Assembly: GCA_026936325.1 (NCBI GenBank)
Contig: JAPTHN010000003.1
Coordinates: 40,502,011 to 40,566,010 of the forward strand
From: Platynereis dumerilii
Lineage: Eukaryota > Annelida > Polychaeta > Phyllodocida > Nereididae
Length of the DNA stretch: 64,000 bases
Direction: 5' to 3'
In this document: piece after piece, positions 1 through 11,134 of the stretch
Layout: the number at the start of each line of letters is the position of its first letter
Numbering within the stretch: the stretch's first letter is position 1
Notes under the pieces: model-generated
What the model was told of the DNA's origin: nothing
Database searches by the model: none
What the model saw: the letters and a program-made list of their open reading frames with translations, nothing else
Program-made: the position numbers and the translations under genes

Positions 1-2104
1 ATGATCCTATCAATGTTCATACTGCTTCATGAACCCTGCAGTAAGATTGGGAAAATATGCTGTAGGTTTAGGTTACACAATTTAATTAACTGAAGGACAA
101 AAATAAGTTATCACTTTTCAGTTTGAAATAAGTTTTAAAGAAAGAAGTTCTTCAAACTTATTTGTTGTGTGTTCAATGTTCTAGACATTAACAATGACCA
201 ATTAGCCATGTTTACATATATTCTTATCACGGGTCTTTGCCTCTGCACTGGTGCAGGTCATGAAATGCAGTGATTAGGCTAATCTTTGAGATCTATTTCC
301 CTTAACTGCACAAAAAGCACTTAGAAAAGTTCCTTCCTTGACCTTTCCTGAGTTTGGATACGCCAACAGACTGGATACGCCAACAGACTGCCATCGGGTA
401 GACTCTTTGTTGAGCAATGAGGCCCAGCAGTTGGGATACTGGCGGCTGGCATGTCCCAGAACTAGGTTGCATGTCAGAGGGGCTGCTCCCAGCCCACAAT
501 CAGCCAGCTCATGACCAAGTTTGGTCTAACAGACTGAATGTAGGATCCAATGATCAAGACAGGCTCAACATCCATCAGAATCTATGTGACCATTTCAAGT
601 CAATTTCAAGACTATCACATCCACAGTTGCTGAACTTCCAGCCACTCACAACCCAAGAGTGAGAGCCAAAATAGTTCTAAGATGCATTGCTAAGCACTGA
701 AAGCATGCCAGGCATTGCCGGCTGCCAGACATCCGTGCAAAAAGCCTGTTTCGATAGATCTGTGAACTCTGTTCTGTGAACTCTGTTTTCTGACCTTCCT
801 GATTAATTATTGTAGTGAAATGGGTCAGCCCAGACCACCTTTGATCTGATGTGTTGGCAAAATACAGAATTACAAACTGTTTCCATGTGCCATTCAACTA
901 TTTTTCCTCCAGGACTTCATACCAGTCTCCTAAAGAGGAGATGACTTATTGTGTGCTTCAGTTTATATAAATGCAAAAATAAATGTATGTCCATTGGTCC
1001 AATTTGAGGCAAATAAAACTTTTACCACCTGTCTCCAGTAATTGGACCAGTATCATGTCTACTAGTCCGAGAAGGAGACCAGGTACACCAATATAGGGAC
1101 CAGTGGTCCGATATAGGATCACACATCGAAACACCTCTCAAATCTGCCATCAAAAAAATGTTTTGGAAGTTAAACCCTTCCTAAATTTCTTGCAGGTAGT
1201 CATCTGTCTATGAAAGTCATAATGGACAATGAAATTCATGCCCTTTATTGGATCATAATACCAGTGGTCCAATAGGCTGCACCTATAAGACCCTCTCAAA
1301 ACACAGATCTTCTAGCGTTAATAACAGCCATCTAGCTGAAATCACATCAAAAGTAGATAAGGTATTAGCTGACCTCATCATTGAAAGTGGCTTCTGGAGA
1401 CAACGCAAAGCTCTGCCAATCCTCTGGCTATGGAACAATTTTTGAAGTTATTTTCTAAATGAGATTTTTTACTATAATGATGACTATGATTGCTGTTCAG
1501 TATGGTCAGCGCCAGTGAGTAGATTTATCTGGAATGGGTGCTTTAAAAACTCACAGGCGCTGTCTGCCACACCATAACCTAGAAAAGTGAATCACATGAA
1601 TCACCCACTCCCTCTCTCCTTGTGTTCCATGTATGTATAATGGAAATGATTCAACTGTCTATTGGCCTGACAATTGATTTTGGAATCTACTTTGGATTCA
1701 TTGAAAGGGCAACACGCTGGCCTCGGAGGAAGCTGTGTCACTACGACAAGCCAAAGGAGCAGGTTAATTGACCGATGAGTGGATTTCAAGTCAGGCAAAC
1801 AACCAGCTTTATCATTTACCACAATGACAGATTATATTAGTCAAGTAAACAATCTAATGAAAAATTCTCAAATATAAATGTATACGCTTGTTGGGTTCCA
1901 TTTGCTCATTGGGGTTAGTTTGTCAAAGTCAAATACACCATGTGGAAGACCTAAAGTAGCCGAAATGGTAATTAAGAGGTTGGTGGCTAGATAGGGCTTT
2001 ACCTCCTTTATTTATGCACTGAGCAAGCAGGGACCGTGGTGATGTGGAAATATACACTTTTGCCGCAGGATGAAACAACAAGACTGGGAATCAATCCCGT
2101 CCTT

Positions 2105-2306
2105 CACTGTAAAATGATTTTGAGTCAGCTTAAGTTTTTTAGTAAGATTATCACATTATCTTTGAGCCAAAATAGCTTGATGTTTTTTAAAAGTTATGAT
2201 AAGGGACAGATTATCATAACTTAAAACAACAAGCTATGTTAGCTTAAAGGAATTGTGCACCCGTCTCACTCCATCATTTGACCTGACTCAAAATTCAAAG
2301 TTTGAA
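2105..2306. mobile_element. CACTGTAAAA palindromic MITE, older copy
   Basis: Same family as 22157-22364: starts CACTGTAAAATGATTTTGAG, contains a TTATCATAACTT centre and ends near GACTCAAAATTCAAAG. The palindrome is more degraded. Its counterpart in duplicate copy 2 is at about 18677-18875, so it was present before the duplication. Confidence 0.75.
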
Positions 2307-3306
2307 GTGTTGAGCTTAGCAAATGCACTGGCAGCATGAGCATATAACTTAGCAAGTGAATAGGACTATGACATGTCTCAAAGCATTCACGACCCAGGGG
2401 ATCAATCTTTTTTCCTTGGTGTAGCGGCAGTACGGCCTAATTATGCTTGTGAAAACTATCTGGTCCTGATTACACTCCAAATTTGCCAAACCTGCTAATT
2501 GGATATTGCACAAGACACATTGACCTGAAGATCTTATTAGTGTAAGTCGTCATTGTAACAGTGATACTATAATAATTATTATTTGCAAAGCATCAACGGA
2601 GCTTGCCGACACATTATTTGTTTTGTACTAAACATCAAATTAATATGCTCATCTACAAGGTGTTACTTGCTGGTCTCATTTTCACATTGAGGTTAGGGTG
2701 TCAAAAAAGTCTAATGAGTCATCAACTCATCTGTCATTCAACCTGTTTTGCTTTTCGTCACTTTGCGTCATTCCACAGTTGCCAAGAAGCGTGAATGACA
2801 ACAAAAGGCTCGCATAAATTGACTCCCAACACACACATATGTGTATATATGGTATTGTCCTCACTCTCAATAAAATCCTTCAGTTCGAACGTATTTAGGC
2901 TATGATGTGACCAAAGAATAAGGCAATTTCATATAACTTCTCAGGTTCACGATTGACATATTCGGTTTGTTTCCCACATTCATTTTAATTCCAAATGGAG
3001 AAATAACAATTCTGAAATATGAAAGAGAATTCTTGGAAAATTAGACAAAAATAGCAACATGCCTCCATTTGAATGCTATTTCTGTCAATTAGTGTTTGTC
3101 TGGTTGAAAAAATATGAAAACAAAATGAGATTAGAATCTTTCCTTTTAAGCGAATGAAAAGTTTGAAATTGAAAGAAACTTTATAGTTTATATTATTCTA
3201 AGAGTGATTTAGTAGGTAAACCCCATCTGCCTATGTCAGACAAACAGAACATTGGCAGAAATCAAAATTGAATGTTTTACAGTTTGTTGTAAAATTTGTG
3301 ATTTCC

Positions 3307-3954
3307 TGTTGAAGACTTAGCAGAGAGCAAATATTTGCAGGGAAACATTTGCTGAAAAGGAAAGTGTCAGGGTAGGGGAGGTGTCAAGTTTGGAAAGTGC
3401 AGTTAGCATGTGCCTTGAAGTGAAATGCATGTGCATTTAATGAAATCAACCAATCAGGAAGAGACTAACTGTACAAAGTTGAGTCTGACTGACTTTTAGC
3501 CAAGGAGATTGGGAGTGGGTTTTGGATTTCCCCAGAAGCCACTTTCAACGATGAGCCCAGGCAATACCTTGGTATCCTTACAAGTCCTCTGACCTAAAAG
3601 GTCATTCTATCTACTTTTGAAATTTCAAGGTCACAAGAAATGACCCCTTTTACCTGATGCCGTATAATGGAGGTTATTGTGTTGCTGGTCTCATCGAGCC
3701 CATCTGAAAGTTGTCTCAGATTGCGTTTGCATGATGTCCAAATGTCCGCCATACATGTCTCAGCCTGTGTGGGAGGCAGTTATTCAATGTCCATTATAAC
3801 ATAACACAATCACCACGCTATGTTATGATAAATATCGGGCTAGTTTAGCCCTCCGTTTGCTAGAGTGCAGCTGCAGCATGAAGAGTGATTACCAAAATAT
3901 TCTTGCCAAGTGCTACATAAAATTTTTGTCGCAAATTAGGTTTGCCTTTTCTCA
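3307..3954 (+). repeat. Block inverted between the two duplicate copies (copy 1 state)
   Basis: The sequence from TGTTGAAGACTTAGCAGAG to GTTTGCCTTTTCTCA is present in copy 2 as its reverse complement at 20068-21380, while flanks on both sides are collinear. Short pieces (3250-3306 and 3955-4018) are missing in copy 2 at the breakpoints. Which orientation is ancestral cannot be told from two copies. Confidence 0.85.
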
Positions 3955-4083
3955 ACTGACTGCCCCTGTTGCCCTCATTTCCTCCTGGCACCCTTGGTCA
4001 AATTCATGCCAGAAGGGGCGGGGGATATTCCTTTCCATAATATTTCTACTTTACTATATCTCATCGGTAATTCTAGCGGATCA

Positions 4084-4150
4084 AATATAGATAGATCCAT
4101 ATAGATTTGAATAGACAGACAGATTGGTAGAGAGATAGATAGTCTATCTA
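4084..4150. repeat. Degenerate GATA microsatellite (copy 1)
   Basis: ATAGATAGATCC...AGAGATAGATAG; short counterpart of the expanded array at 21447-21600. Confidence 0.8.
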
Positions 4151-4943
4151 CATGCACCTCTTTATGTATTTGTAATTTTTTGCACTGTTAAAAAACTCGC
4201 CTCAAAACATCAACTACTTCACTCTCCGCATACTTGCGGCAAGCCCAATGACTGGCATAGATTGTGTTCTACATGAGACATTGGGCTCTGCAGTACTCAA
4301 TCAGGCGGATGTCAGTACTCCATGCAATTGATTCAAAACTCGATCTGACCGACCCTGATTGGTCCGTTCCCCCAGTTCCAAGTCAAGGGGTCCATGGACC
4401 GTGGGTTTTTCATTGTCGACATTGTTGTGGCTTTTTTTCCAAGTTTCATTCAGTGGTTTTTGTCTTGAAATACATGTGATTGGTGTCTATTCAATTATGC
4501 GTAATTTACGAAGATAAAGTTACGCTAAGCTTCGCGCCTACAGAATATAAACAGACAAACAGTTCAACAAAAATAAACTTGAATATTTCAAAGACTCCTT
4601 CTCTAATTTCTATGAAAGATTGCTGTATTTGTAGCTTTTAAAATGGCATTTTTCCCTGCCGAGCCAGCAGCCTTCGAGTGAGCATACCCCTGTTTTCAAA
4701 AATCTGTGGCTCTTCCAGTGGATATGCCTAATTTTTCCACGTGGGGGAGCCACCAGCTGGTACTTCATCAAGCGTCTGGAGAAAATTTGTTTCTCATTCA
4801 TACCTAGTAGACAACTGAGGACTTCCGTTGTATCATTTCCAATATTTAGATTCATTTGATGATACTAGAAATAATTTGGGTGGTCTCTCCTACATGGCTT
4901 CAGGCTCAATGAAACTATATTAATTCTAGATATTCATTCAGAT

Positions 4944-5257
4944 AGATATGGTAAGTGCAGCCCTCTAAGCCCAGTTCTGGGCGCTCACGAGGGTTGATTG
5001 ATGAGATGAGAGAGAGAGCAGGAGTCCTCAACATGTTACACATTTACCCCATGTGAGGGATCTTTTACTTGCCCAGCACAGACACTGATACAAGGGGCTG
5101 CCAATTTAACGTCTCATCCGAACGACATCCAGCTGGGATTTTGCTCATAAAGGTACACTGAAAATTTCGGGTTCCCCAACCGGGAGTCGAACCCATGCAG
5201 GCAAAGACCTTCAGCGGAGCAGGCGGGAACCTTAACCACTACACCACCCAGCTGCTC
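4944..5257 (-). mobile_element. tRNA-derived SINE, minus strand
   Basis: Read on the minus strand from 5257: GAGCAGCTGGGTGGTGTAGT, with an RNA polymerase III A-box-like GGTGTAGTGGTTAAGG, followed about 45 nt on by a B-box GGGTTCGACTCCCGG. The tRNA-like head is followed by a body containing the reverse of AACGTCTCATCCGAACGAC and TTTACTTGCCCAGCACAGAC. The 3' end near 4944 is estimated. The body is shared with the headless fragment at 8022-8140. Confidence 0.85.
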
Positions 5258-5384
5258 AATTTCATTGTAAAGTCTCACAATGCCATTCCCATGCTGTAGT
5301 GTGAGATGCAGAATAACAATGCACCACGTTTCATTACCTCTATCATTTTTCAAAATTTTATCTCCTGAGCTGGATTTGACTATA

Positions 5385-6487
5385 CACTGCAAAAAATTCC
5401 CGTTAAATTTTACAGTTAAATTAACTGGCAACTTTGTTCCAGGTCTAAGAACTGTAAAAGTACTAATAAACCTGAACAGGACAATGAACCGTAAAATGCA
5501 GATTGGTACATTGAACTGTAATTTTGCAGATTCAACAAAGTGATATAACGGTATAATGTACATATATAAAACAGCTTATTTAAAGTATATTTTACAGTTA
5601 TATCAACTGTCAATCATAGAATGTAAAGAATGCAAGGAGCTGTATAATCTACTGAAAAAATACGGATAGTATGTGTTATTCTTACTTATTGCACAAGTGT
5701 GAAACAACAGACTAAGCATGTGATTTAACTGTCGCATAGCTGTAGGGATGTACCGAAGCTGGAATCAGCTGAGAGAGTGAGACAGCCACTGACTGCAGGC
5801 TCGGCCTTGCTCATCTCTTGCTCGACAGCAGGGAAGTAAGTTCCATCAATTATACCCAGGAATTAATTCGCACACGTTTCCTCACAAACCATAAAAATGA
5901 TGGATATTTTCCAAGAGAACCAGGTGTCAAGTTTATCGAAGTATGTTGTATTGATGCAGACTGCGCCTGGGTTATTTTGGTTTTAATAGTGTCATTCTTT
6001 AGATCACATCATAAGACTCACACAAATGTCAATGTCATATATAAATATAACAACTTTTGCATAATGACGGCATCTTTAAGATCATATGAATGAGGATGTT
6101 CCCTTACCTTCAGATAAATTATAAATTAAGTTTGATTAACAGCTGTGTAAAGCATATGTTATAGATGGCACCACATGTTCCGTGATTGAAGTCCATGCAA
6201 TCTCTTGTTTATAGTTCCTAATCTGACCAGGTGTATTGATTGTTTGGCCAATTCATGTGTTTTGTCTGCATATTACAAGTTGCCAGTAAATTAACGGTTG
6301 AAGTAATTGTTCATTAACGTGAACTGAATGTTAAATGACATGTTGCAGTAAATTTATCTTGGAGCCATTTTGTAACTGAAAGAGAACTGTAAATTCACAG
6401 ACAAAGTCGGTTTTAAAAAAATACTGAAAAAATAACAATAAATTTACGGTTCTTTTAGCCAGAAAAACACGGTCATTTCTTACAGTG
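5385..6487. mobile_element. 1.1 kb TA-flanked element with ACAGTT/ACTGTAA-rich ends
   Basis: Left end CACTGCAAAAAATTCCCGTT, right end ...CATTTCTTACAGTG, with TA on both sides (5383-5384, 6488-6489). The interior near both ends is full of TTTACAGTTAA, AACTGTAAA and AATTTACGGTT words. No long frame. Non-autonomous DNA transposon; family unassigned. Confidence 0.7.
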
Positions 6488-6689
6488 TAATAATTACAGA
6501 CCTTTATATTAACGAAGACCCGGATTTTAGACACATTTTGTTCAGCAATACATATGCTATCCAAAACGCTGAATATCGCTCGTTTATATTCATTGAATAG
6601 GGGGCCCAAGTAGCAAATATAAAACATGCATATTAAAAATATATTTAATTCAATGAAATCCCAAAGGATTTTTTATCCGTTCCCAGAGG

Positions 6690-7614
6690 TATATATTTTT
6701 CACTATTTGGCAAGTACACAATTGCAAACAAACAATAACTTGAATAACGAACGTATACACAAATTTAGAAGTCATACAAGTGTGAAATATTGCATTTCAC
6801 GAATTTGTGTAGGTGTAATTACGAACATTGCAACCTTAAACTTGACTAAAACTAACTCTAAATCACGTGCATGAATACCAATAATACCCCATGATACAGT
6901 ACAAGCGTTTACAATTTGAATTTGGAGATCGCAGAAGCAGAGCCATTTTGCAAATAACATACAGATATGGTGAAGGTGCAGTAGTTGACCTTGAACATCT
7001 CCCTTATTTTGATAATGTTATGGCATGCAAATCATTTTTTCTTTTACAGTATTTGCATATTTTGAAGAAATCATTACTAGTGGGAGCCTATTCCAAATGT
7101 TTATTTAGCTTTGCTACTCTGTGTGCTTGTAGCAGTTACAAATACGATAGAAGTACGTCTACATATAAGAATCTACAACTTATACAACCAACAACATCCA
7201 ACACAATGAATTTTGAGAAAATGTTTTCCATAATCAACTGTCAAATCGGATGGAATCTGTGACCAATATATCAAAACACACATTTCCAGGGCATTTCTTT
7301 GATTTGTCATATGCTGGTATATAGGTGCACTGAAGTCATTTGCTAGCCCTGACAAATCATGTCTCTCAATGATTAGTACATAATGGCCGCCTGTGCTCTA
7401 AGCCTTATTTGGACCCTAAAACTGAAACAATATAACACCTCCTTGAATGTTAGTAATGGCAGGTAAACAAATGAATAATAAAGCACATACACGAGTGCTA
7501 TTTGTTAATACAAATTACGAGCACTTTTGCTTGTTTTTCATATCCACAAACTCTAAATGTTTGTTTTGTCAACTCCACGAATTTGCGTACATGTCATATA
7601 ATGAAAAATATAAA
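6690..7614. mobile_element. ACGAATTCGTG-type inverted-repeat element, interrupted copy
   Basis: Left end TATATATTTTTCACTATTTG, right end complementary (ATGAAAAATATAAA). It matches 51644-52022 in reverse complement: AACATTGCAACCTTAAACTT, AATGAATAATAAAGCACATA and CCACAAA are shared in order. About 530 bp (~6905-7433) has no counterpart there, so it is an insertion here or a deletion there. Confidence 0.72.
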
Positions 7615-8021
7615 CATGGTTCCCAACCATGCCTTCTGTTCCTCAAGATGAACTCCATAGACACCAGATCATGCCATCGGAATTTCAAACTCAAAAAAAA
7701 AAGTGGTAAAAAGATTTGAATGATGTATTCCTGCGGATGAACGTTTCTCTGAATATTTCATTGCATGTTTAAACCACTTTAGAAATTTACCAAATTCTGC
7801 AGGTCGTTTCAAGAATTTCTGGAAAAGATCAGGGGATTCTCACATTTCATGGCAAAAACTGACCTAATTTTCTTCGTGTTTCACAGAATTTTACTGCTCA
7901 TCTCAAAAATTTTGTTTTGTCAGAGCACATAATTCAATACAATATCTGCAGAAAATGTGTGCCCCCGTTCAAATATTTGACCAATTTTTCGAATGAAATA
8001 GATGATAAGCCTACCTTATAT
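7615..8021. other. Intergenic, nothing recognised
   Basis: Short A-rich run at ~7694 and no open frame, splice pair or repeat structure that I can support. Confidence 0.5.
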
Positions 8022-8140
8022 TAGCAGCCACTTGTATCAGTGTCTGTCTTGGCAAGTAAAAAATCCCTTCACTTAGGCTAAATGTATAACATGTTGAGGA
8101 CTCAACCAGTGTGAGTTCCCGGAACGGACCTAGACGATTG
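8022..8140 (+). mobile_element. SINE body fragment lacking its tRNA head
   Basis: GCAGCCACTTGTATCAGTGT...GGCAAGTAAAAAATCCCTT...AACATGTTGAGGACTC is a diverged reverse complement of 5020-5105 in the SINE at 4944-5257. No A or B box is found beside it. Confidence 0.65.
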
Positions 8141-8758
8141 CCTTTAAAGTTACCCTGAATGATAGATCAGGTTTTCATCAAGAAGTTTTCAAATTTTCAC
8201 ATGGTCTTGTGTATTGTAATCATACTAACTGGTGTGTAATGTTTCTTTGCTGTAGGAAGATTTTTTCTAACTGAAATAATACTTTATATGTACTAAATGA
8301 CCCCTGGATTTATTTCGGGTACGCACGGAAAAAAACAACAATCATGCTTTCTCTCAACTTTGTGATGTCATCAGCATTGCAAGAATTTGATAACTTGTAG
8401 CTATATATTTGAAACAATAGGCATATTTTGTGAAGTCATGAACAATGTTGTGCTGGAGGAGGGAAAAACTATCAAGAAAAATATTATAAAATAACTCAAT
8501 AATTATGTAGTCATAGAAATACTTTATAAATTAGACAGGAACTTTAATGGTCACAATATTGTGTCATAACGCATGTAAAACAACAAATATTTAGCAAATT
8601 ATTTTATCATTCAGGGTAACTTTAACATTTATCTATTCAATAACTAAGATCCAGGTTAATCAATCCAGATGCGGTATCACTTGCACCAAAAGTAATGTCT
8701 AAAGTGATAATGAGGCACTATGTTGTGCATTTACTCATTTGTAATTGATTTACATTTC

Positions 8759-9042
8759 TGTCTGTCACTTTGATACCGAAAAAGAGTGGACTGTTGCACT
8801 GTGAAAATGGCAATTTGTGTGCCACCATAATGATGATTTGTCATGATCATACCCAATACTTTCAATGTTAATTTGATTTAAGGACACTTAAATCCCTTTT
8901 GTTGGCCTTCTCTTGAACTAATCAAACAGCCTCTATGTTTCCAATGTTGAAAGTAGAGAAGATGACACTTCATCAGCTATCACGAAGTGCATTTTTCACT
9001 GTGAACTGGTCCACATTTTATATTTATCAAAGTGAAAGACTG
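8759..9042. mobile_element. TA-type MITE related to 28994-29355, older copy
   Basis: Left CTGTCACTTTGATA...AGTGGACTG...CACTGTG, right CACTGTGAACTGGTCCAC...TATCAAAGTG...GACTG. The interior (GATGATTTGTCATGATCA, CCAATACTTTCAAT, GACACTTCATCAGCTATCA) matches the younger copy at 28994-29355. Confidence 0.75.
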
Positions 9043-9117
9043 TAAATATGGGCATAGTATAACGAGCCTTCTGATCATTCAATTGATAGACATGAACACT
9101 TCAGAGTAAGCAATTCC

Positions 9118-9200
9118 AGTCATGGTCTAGTGGTCACAGTGTACTCAGCATGTTGGAAATTCATATTTATAAGCATTTCTGGACTCCTCCAATCACCTCA
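9118..9200 (+). mobile_element. Possible degenerate tRNA-like SINE head
   Basis: CATGGTCTAGTGGTCACAGT resembles a tRNA A box region (TGGTCTAGTGG), but no good B box (GGTTCGANTCC) follows at the expected distance. Called only as a degraded SINE head; it is not a functional tRNA gene. Confidence 0.3.
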
Positions 9201-10690
9201 TTCAAAAGAATATAATAAAAAACTTACTTGGAAAGAGCCTGGTGTTTGTAAGACATTGGGAAGTAATCCAATTTTCATGTTAAAATCCAAGCTTCAATGC
9301 AACTGACTAGAGCCTATGACCAAAGTCAGCTGAAAATGAAAATAATGATAGCTCCGCACACATAAGGTCCAGGCACCAAAAAATGAGCAAAATGAATCTT
9401 CTATATTTTGAGTATATAAAAATGATATTACTTTAGTTTGTTTCTGCATTTAGATTGACATTTATTTTGGTGACATTCGCAATTAAGAAAAATGTAGGAA
9501 TAAGGAGAAGAAATTTTAAAGGTCACATGACCCCGCAGTCGGAGGATCCGGAGGGATCGAGGGATCATTAATTTAATTTGAATTTATTTAATCAAACATA
9601 AAAGTTACATTAGTGGAGTTAATTTCTGTACTTAAATTTATAGTTACTTTGGTGAAATTTGCTATGAAAATTATTAATTTTTTTTTCCCTCATTAATGTT
9701 CACATAGTATGCAGTGCACATTACCGTGCTATTTTTGTAAAAGAGTGATGTACAGATCTGCATGAGATGCACGGGCTCAGATATCAAGAAATAGACAAAG
9801 AGGTATGGCCGTATGAAGGCTTGTGATCAGATGGTAATTTCTAGATTTGGTTAGGCCTATGAGGACATTAAACTAAAGCAAGGACGGCATACGCAGGATA
9901 CTATACAGAGGAAACCTCCTGGTGAGTACTGAGTATGTAATTATTTTAGTTTAAGTTGGTGGCGCATTTTTGGTTCATGATCATCAATGTCTGTAAAACA
10001 AACTTTTGCCAATTATATGCTTTGATGGATGAGCTGCTTCAAATTTGGCCTCCAGAGTTGGCCCATTTCACTTCAGATAGCTGGTACAACCATAAATGCG
10101 ACAAAGGAAAAATAAGTCACTCACAGGAAATATAACTTTATTTGCGTTGCAATCAATATTGGAATTTATTATATATTACCGCAAAACAGAAAAAATGTTG
10201 TCCCATAACAAGATATATTCACAAGTAGGCCAAAAGAAATTTTCAGCATAAATCTTAATATTTGAATTAGCAACATTCCAGCTAAATGTTGTGACATATA
10301 TATTTCTATTTTAACTTAATCACAATTATTGATTCTTACTATACATCTCATACAAATGAAAATTATGTATCTATGTTACTTTAAAAATACTTTTATGATT
10401 TCAAAAAAGCTGAAATAAATGCAGATTGCAGATAATGGAAAAATTTGCAAAAACTATGATGCCATAAAACAATAGGCTGAGCAAGATACAATTTGAGCAT
10501 TATTGACAGACCCATAATTATACTTTTTTGGATGTTTCCAATCATATAAATATACAGTCTTGGAATTAATAACTTATGTATTTTTGCATCCAATATGTGG
10601 AGTTCATCAGTATATCAGACTTTTCATCTCAGGTTGATTGATGAATATCAATATCAAAGGGCACTGTTGTCTAATGCAGCGATGTCACAC
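9200..10690. other. Intergenic, AT-rich, nothing recognised
   Basis: No supported gene. A GC-richer patch at ~9525-9565 (GGAGGATCCGGAGGGATCGA) is short and of unknown origin. A CTCCTG|GTGAGT donor-like site near 9930 has no partner. Confidence 0.5.
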
Positions 10691-10699
10691 CCCACTGCG

Positions 10700-11134
10700 C
10701 AGGGCTTTAGATTCTAGTCAAGAGTCGGAGTCCGAGTCGCGTGGAGCTGGAGGCTTTTTAATGGAGTTGCAGTCGGAGTTGGAGTCAAGATTTCCAGGTG
10801 GAGTCATGGTCGGATTTGAAAATTTAATAGGGGATTCATGACTCCTAATCCAATTAATATAATTTACAAAAACTATTTTACAAAAACGTGAAAGACATAC
10901 CATTTTTTACACAAAACTATTTCAGCAAGTGTTCATGTGCCAAATCCCGTGAAAACTTTGTAGAATTAATTTCTCACCCGTTAACCACATAATATTTGTG
11001 TGCAATAATAGCGATAAGCGGAGTGGGGAGTCGGAGTTGTAATTCAGGAGACCTAAGGAGTCGGAGTCACTTTTCTAATTTTACGCCAAAGGAGTCGGGA
11101 GTCGCTTCACTTATTACACATCTCCGAAGCCCTA
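10700..11134. mobile_element. hAT-like MITE with GAGTCGGAGTCG ends
   Basis: CAGGGCTTTAG...AGAGTCGGAGTCCGAGTCG at the left and CCAAAGGAGTCGGGAGTCG...GAAGCCCTA at the right. The flanks CCACTGCG and TCACTGTG match at 6 of 8 positions (both changes are transitions), consistent with an aged 8 bp hAT duplication. Related to 60966-61350. Confidence 0.8.

Larger units (their letters stand above)
1..4862 (+). repeat. Segmental duplication, copy 1
   Basis: Aligns by eye with 16689-23292 almost from the first base: both start ATGATCCTATCA and run through the same landmarks (GAGGCCCAGCAGTTGGGATA at 419 and 17103, GTAGTCATCTGTCTATGAAA at 1196 and 17861, the GATA tract at ~4084 and ~21450). Similarity looks like 85-92% between indels. 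Because it begins at base 1, the block may extend left of the window. It contains a CACTGTAAAA palindromic MITE remnant. No coding gene is recognisable; the frames are short and differ between copies. Confidence 0.9.

Noticed and set aside
5114-5563. 149-residue minus-strand frame
   Set aside because: It runs through a tRNA-derived SINE and a transposon end, so the open frame is accidental.
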